This document shows positions 60,871 to 64,000 of a stretch of DNA of 64,000 bases, one piece after another. The stretch is from assembly GCF_001815905.1 (NCBI RefSeq), contig NZ_KV823250.1:1-64000 (forward strand), read 5' to 3'. Under the pieces are notes generated by a model. That model ran no database searches, was not told the origin of the DNA, and saw nothing but the letters and a program-made list of their open reading frames with translations. Both the position numbers and the translations under genes were made by a program. Within the stretch, counting starts at the first letter, position 1; every line of letters starts with the position of its first letter. This DNA is from Brevibacterium sp. HMSC07C04 (GTDB taxonomy: Bacteria; Actinomycetota; Actinomycetes; Actinomycetales; Brevibacteriaceae).

Positions 60871-62964
60871 GTGAGTACGCCGGTGCGAGTATCTTCGATG
60901 TTGGGTGTTCCCGAACGCAGATTTCGTCCAGAGCTTCACGGTGTTCGCGGGCTTGCGCTGCTGGGTGTTGTGCTCTTCCACCTTTTCGGCCAAGGGCGAG
61001 TCTCCGGTGGCATTGACATATTTCTTGCGGTTACCGGTTTTCTCTTTGTCAGCATGCTGGTGCGGGAGTTCACCGCCGATGGCCAGGTCAACCTGACGCA
61101 ATACTTCGGCAGACTGTACAGGCGAATCTTCATACCCGCAGCCCTCGTCATCGGCATTACGGCAGCCTTCGCATACTTCATCCTGCCCAAAACCGCTCAC
61201 CGTCAGGCATTTGCTGAGGCGCGCGCCTCGCTTCTGTACTTTGAGAACTTCGAGCTCATCCGCTCGCAGTTGGCCTACGGGGCAGCGGGGCCGCAGACGT
61301 CGCTGTACCAACATTTTTGGTCACTGTCAGTACAGGGACAGTTCTATGCTGTGTTGCCTGTCTTCTTCGTCGCAGTGGCGATTTCCGCCGGCACAGTCCG
61401 GGGGATGCACTTTGTCCGGGCGATCGCCCTGGCCCTCAGCGGTGTTCTGATCATCTCACTGCTGTGGGCGGCCATCCAGGGTTTCTATGCTCAGGACAAG
61501 GCCTATCTGTCGACCTGGACCAGGCTTTGGGAGTTCGCGTTCGGCGGTCTTGCTGCTCTTGTCCTTGACCGGATCCGTGTGCGCAGCAGCTGGCGGCTGC
61601 CAGCCGGGTGGATTGGCCTTGCAATGATCGCCACAACTGGATTTGTGTTCGACGGAGGCCAGGTGTTTCCCGGCCCCTTGGCTCTGTGGCCGCTGTTCGG
61701 CTGGCTGCTCGTGATGGTTTCTGGGGACCTCAGCGGTACGCCCGCAGATCGGTTCTCGGCTTCGAGGTTCCTGAAGTCGCCCACGGTGCGCTGGTTTGCT
61801 GACCGGTCCTATGGCATCTACCTGTGGCACTGGCCGGTTCTCATCTTCTACCTGAACATCAGAGACCGATCCGCCGTCGGCATTAAGGGCGCGGCCCTTG
61901 TCTTCTTCATCACCTTGGTTCTCGCGGCAGCAACCTATCGGTCTGTCGAGCTGCGCCTGGCGCCGCGGTCGACTTCGTGCATAGGCACGATCTTCAAACG
62001 CAACAAGACCATGATCCCGGCAGGATCAGCGGCAATGCTTGTCGGGGCGCTTGTCATCACCCCTTTGGCCAATTCCAACGGTGAAGTCCGGACCGCATAC
62101 GAAGACCTGAACCAGGACGTATACCCCGGGGCACACATCGCCTTTTGGGAGGACGACCGCGATCTTCCGGAGGCAGACATGGTTCCGATGCCAGAAGAGG
62201 CACGAGACTTCAAGTCCCCGTATTTCTATCAGGGTTGTGAGCAGAGCTCGGGCGATGACCCGGGCACGGATGTTGTATTGGTCTGTGAGGACGAAGGTGC
62301 GCCGTCGCAGCCCACGGCGACGATTGTTCTGACCGGCGGGTCATTCGGCGGCCACTGGGAGACGACGTTCAAAAGCCTGGCACGCAAATACGGCTGGGAA
62401 GTCATCGTGCTGGATAAGGGCGGCTGCCCGCTCGGCGGAGAACTGTCTCCAGACTCAATGTGCGGACGATACAACGAAAATCTTGTGGAATGGCTCGCCT
62501 CCAACGACGTCGACTTGGTGGTTGCGTCGGGATCCCGCACGGATGAAGCGCGGGATGAAGAGTACATTCTTGATCGCGCCCCGTACTGGTGGAAGCAGAT
62601 CACCGAGACAGGCACGCAGCTGATGCTCATGCGCGCTGCACCCAAGGACAGCAACCTCGACATCCCTCGATGCTTGTCCGACGGCGGAACGTCGCAGGAA
62701 TGCGGCATACCGAAGAAGTGGCTGAAAGAAGATCCGCAGACGGATCTTCCCGACGGCGCCTATTCGCTGGACATGAAGGAATACGTTTGTCCCGCCGTCA
62801 ACGATCCACAAGCCGACAACTGCGATGCGATTGTGGGCAACATCCTGACCAGCTACGACCACGGCCACTTCACGGCGCCGTTTGCGCGTTCCCTGGCGGA
62901 CGGACTGGAAAAGGAAATGCGGCAGGACTTCGGCTGGCTGATGCGGCAGAGCAGCGCCACCTGA
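60871..62964 (+). CDS. OafA-type membrane acyltransferase with an altered SGNH domain, copy 3
   Basis: 697-residue relative of the two acyltransferases at 33.8 and 43.7 kb, but more divergent. AT3 domain: RPELHGVRGLALLGVVLFHL keeps the catalytic His, but the usual GGFVGVDVFFVISGF reads SGGIDIFLAVTGFLF and SIEEQFY reads SVQGQFY (both Glu lost). SGNH-like domain: the Ser motif GDSH is replaced by GGSFGGHWE, with Ser kept and Asp lost, while the Asp-His pair survives in SYDHGHFTAPF. The C-terminal Cys pairs (CPLGGELSPDSMC, CLSDGGTSQEC) suggest disulfides. GTG start is uncertain; ATG 60898 is an alternative. Activity may be reduced or changed. Confidence 0.82.
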   Translation: MSTPVRVSSMLGVPERRFRPELHGVRGLALLGVVLFHLFGQGRVSGGIDIFLAVTGFLFVSMLVREFTADGQVNLTQYFGRLYRRIFIPAALVIGITAAFAYFILPKTAHRQAFAEARASLLYFENFELIRSQLAYGAAGPQTSLYQHFWSLSVQGQFYAVLPVFFVAVAISAGTVRGMHFVRAIALALSGVLIISLLWAAIQGFYAQDKAYLSTWTRLWEFAFGGLAALVLDRIRVRSSWRLPAGWIGLAMIATTGFVFDGGQVFPGPLALWPLFGWLLVMVSGDLSGTPADRFSASRFLKSPTVRWFADRSYGIYLWHWPVLIFYLNIRDRSAVGIKGAALVFFITLVLAAATYRSVELRLAPRSTSCIGTIFKRNKTMIPAGSAAMLVGALVITPLANSNGEVRTAYEDLNQDVYPGAHIAFWEDDRDLPEADMVPMPEEARDFKSPYFYQGCEQSSGDDPGTDVVLVCEDEGAPSQPTATIVLTGGSFGGHWETTFKSLARKYGWEVIVLDKGGCPLGGELSPDSMCGRYNENLVEWLASNDVDLVVASGSRTDEARDEEYILDRAPYWWKQITETGTQLMLMRAAPKDSNLDIPRCLSDGGTSQECGIPKKWLKEDPQTDLPDGAYSLDMKEYVCPAVNDPQADNCDAIVGNILTSYDHGHFTAPFARSLADGLEKEMRQDFGWLMRQSSAT

Positions 62965-62971
62965 CAGCAGC

Positions 62972-63007
62972 GGCCGGGTGCAGGCAGTCTGCCGCTTGCA
63001 CCCGGCC
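62972..63007. terminator. Convergent hairpin after acyltransferase copy 3
   Basis: GGCCGGGTGCA (62972-62982) and TGCACCCGGCC (62997-63007), an 11-bp stem with a 14-base loop, between two converging genes. Confidence 0.75.
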
Positions 63008-63049
63008 CTGACCGTGAAACACCTGAGCGTGAGCTAATCGGTCTGCGCC

Positions 63050-64000
63050 TCAGTCCACGTGAATTCGCCCTTCGCCGTCGAGGTGGGCTGTCACTCCGGT
63101 GCGCAGCCATTCGCCGTCAAGCGAATCGGCGGTTGCAAGCGGATTGCGCCAGAAGCTCTTCAGCAGGCCGGGACCGCGCAGCTGCAGCTCACCGTGCGAA
63201 GCCGAGACCTCTCCAGAGGCCGAACGCTCGTCGTCCCCCGCCGCCGCTGTATCCCCACCGGAAGCAGCAGCCGAGTCCCGGGCTTCCACCTCGTCAGGGG
63301 AGGCTCCGCCCATGGCGGTGCCGGAGCCTTCAACAATTCGAACGTCAATGCCGGTTCCCTGTTCGGCGGTGCCCACAGCTCCGGGAGCCTTCACAATGTC
63401 CTGAGCCGTGATCAGCAGACCGACACCCGCGGCAGCACCGGGGGAGTACAGGCCATAGAAGTGCTTAGCCCGATAGGCGCGCGCAATTTCAGCACCCACT
63501 CGCGGTGACGACACGGTGCCGAGCACAAAAATCCGCTCAATGTCACCCGGCGCAAAACCAGCAGAGGTCGCCCCCGGCAGAGTTGCAAGAAGCGCCGCTT
63601 CCGTGCCGGTGACCACCGTCGAACCGGCCTTCTGCACAAGTGATGCTGCCGAGGCCGGCTTGGGATCAGCCGACAACACCACCGCGGCACCCAACGACAG
63701 CGGGGTCAGAATCGAAGTGTGCAAGGCTGTGGGATTCCACAGGGGAGAGGCGGTCTGCACCACGTCATAGCCGTCGATTCCCATGGCCCGTGCAACAGCT
63801 GGCTGTGCTTCGGCCAGGCCGGCGTGGGTGAATACCGCGCCGCGCGGAATACCGTCAACAAGGTCGATGTACTGAATGAGCGCGGTCGCGGCGTCTTCGT
63901 ATTCAGCTTCCGTGTACGGGTCGACAGCGTCAATGGTCGTTTCGAAAACAGTGCCGCCGGAACGACCGTTTCCACCGCGGCCCTCTGCACGCTGACTACG
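63050..64000 (-). CDS. AMP-binding (ANL superfamily) protein, 5' end outside the window, short C-terminus
   Basis: Reading frame open from the window edge to a stop at 63050, 316 residues visible. DGIPRGAVFTHAGLAEAQPAV corresponds to the TxGxPKG...H region of acyl-CoA synthetases, followed by YDVVQTASPLWNPTALHTSI, LTPLSLGAAVVLS and a YG(L)YSPGAAAGVG segment where YGxTE is expected. A 45-residue Asp/Ala/Ser-rich insert (residues about 260-300 of the visible part) precedes GELQLRGPGLLKSFWRNP. The protein stops at GEWLRTGVTAHLDGEGRIHVD, so the C-terminal subdomain of about 110 residues with the catalytic Lys is missing. It is probably a degenerate or non-catalytic member. Confidence 0.75.
   Translation of the reverse strand, partial: RSQRAEGRGGNGRSGGTVFETTIDAVDPYTEAEYEDAATALIQYIDLVDGIPRGAVFTHAGLAEAQPAVARAMGIDGYDVVQTASPLWNPTALHTSILTPLSLGAAVVLSADPKPASAASLVQKAGSTVVTGTEAALLATLPGATSAGFAPGDIERIFVLGTVSSPRVGAEIARAYRAKHFYGLYSPGAAAGVGLLITAQDIVKAPGAVGTAEQGTGIDVRIVEGSGTAMGGASPDEVEARDSAAASGGDTAAAGDDERSASGEVSASHGELQLRGPGLLKSFWRNPLATADSLDGEWLRTGVTAHLDGEGRIHVD

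Overview
The window is one continuous stretch of high-GC DNA, densely coded on both strands. There are no rRNA or tRNA genes, CRISPR arrays, insertion sequences or prophage genes that I can recognise. It comes from an actinobacterium. The evidence is the order 5-formyl-THF cyclo-ligase / fmdB / SAF-domain protein / mscL opposite galU / Mog-like protein / rimJ, the order pmt - rsmI - metG - tatD, groESL under HrcA (CIRCE) control, many GTG starts, and many genes whose start codon lies only 6-8 bases after a -10 box. Glycerol teichoic-acid genes together with a nonulosonic-acid (sialic acid/Kdn-type) pathway suggest a Micrococcales-like genus such as Brevibacterium, but the genus is an inference.

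Layout. 1-6.4 kb: housekeeping genes (mscL, SAF protein, fmdB, folate cyclo-ligase, galU) and a possible cell-division-linked locus (degenerate MogA-like protein, RimJ-like acetyltransferase, membrane protein with a disordered tail). 6.5-19.2 kb: catabolism and transport (succinate-semialdehyde dehydrogenase, ornithine-cyclodeaminase family protein, acyl-CoA ligase, peptide transporter, hydroxyacyl-CoA dehydrogenase-like protein, AtoE-type transporter, Nudix, PAP2, DUF2127, DUF805). 19.3-30 kb: teichoic-acid region with three CDP-glycerol glycerophosphotransferase-type proteins (one fused to a GT2 domain), a TagE/TarM-like GT4, TagD, a CDP-alcohol phosphatidyltransferase and a GT2. 30-33.6 kb: fhs and metNI. 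33.8-52.3 kb: surface-glycan region with OafA-type acyltransferases, a GtrB-like GT2 plus a GtrA flippase, galE, three paralogous GT-C-like membrane proteins, polysialyltransferase-like GT52 proteins, GT2, NeuB and a NeuA-HAD fusion. 52.5-60.5 kb: pmt, rsmI, metG, tatD, groES, groEL. 60.9 kb to the end: a third acyltransferase and a 5'-truncated AMP-binding protein.

How the genes work together. GalU and GalE supply UDP-sugars. TagD makes CDP-glycerol, which the TagF-like enzymes polymerise; the GT4 probably decorates the chain. NeuB and NeuA-HAD make a CMP-activated nonulosonic acid, and the missing NeuC epimerase together with the HAD phosphatase domain points to Kdn. GT52 proteins are the obvious users of CMP-nonulosonate. 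The GtrB-like GT2, GtrA and one or more of the GT-C-like paralogs look like a three-component system that loads a sugar on polyprenyl phosphate, flips it and transfers it outside the membrane. The OafA-SGNH proteins would O-acylate the same polymers. The most novel items are the three-paralog GT-C family with its conserved signature, the GT52-DUF6716 fusion whose end overlaps gtrA, and an intergenic 11-bp repeat, ACGAGGCGCCG.
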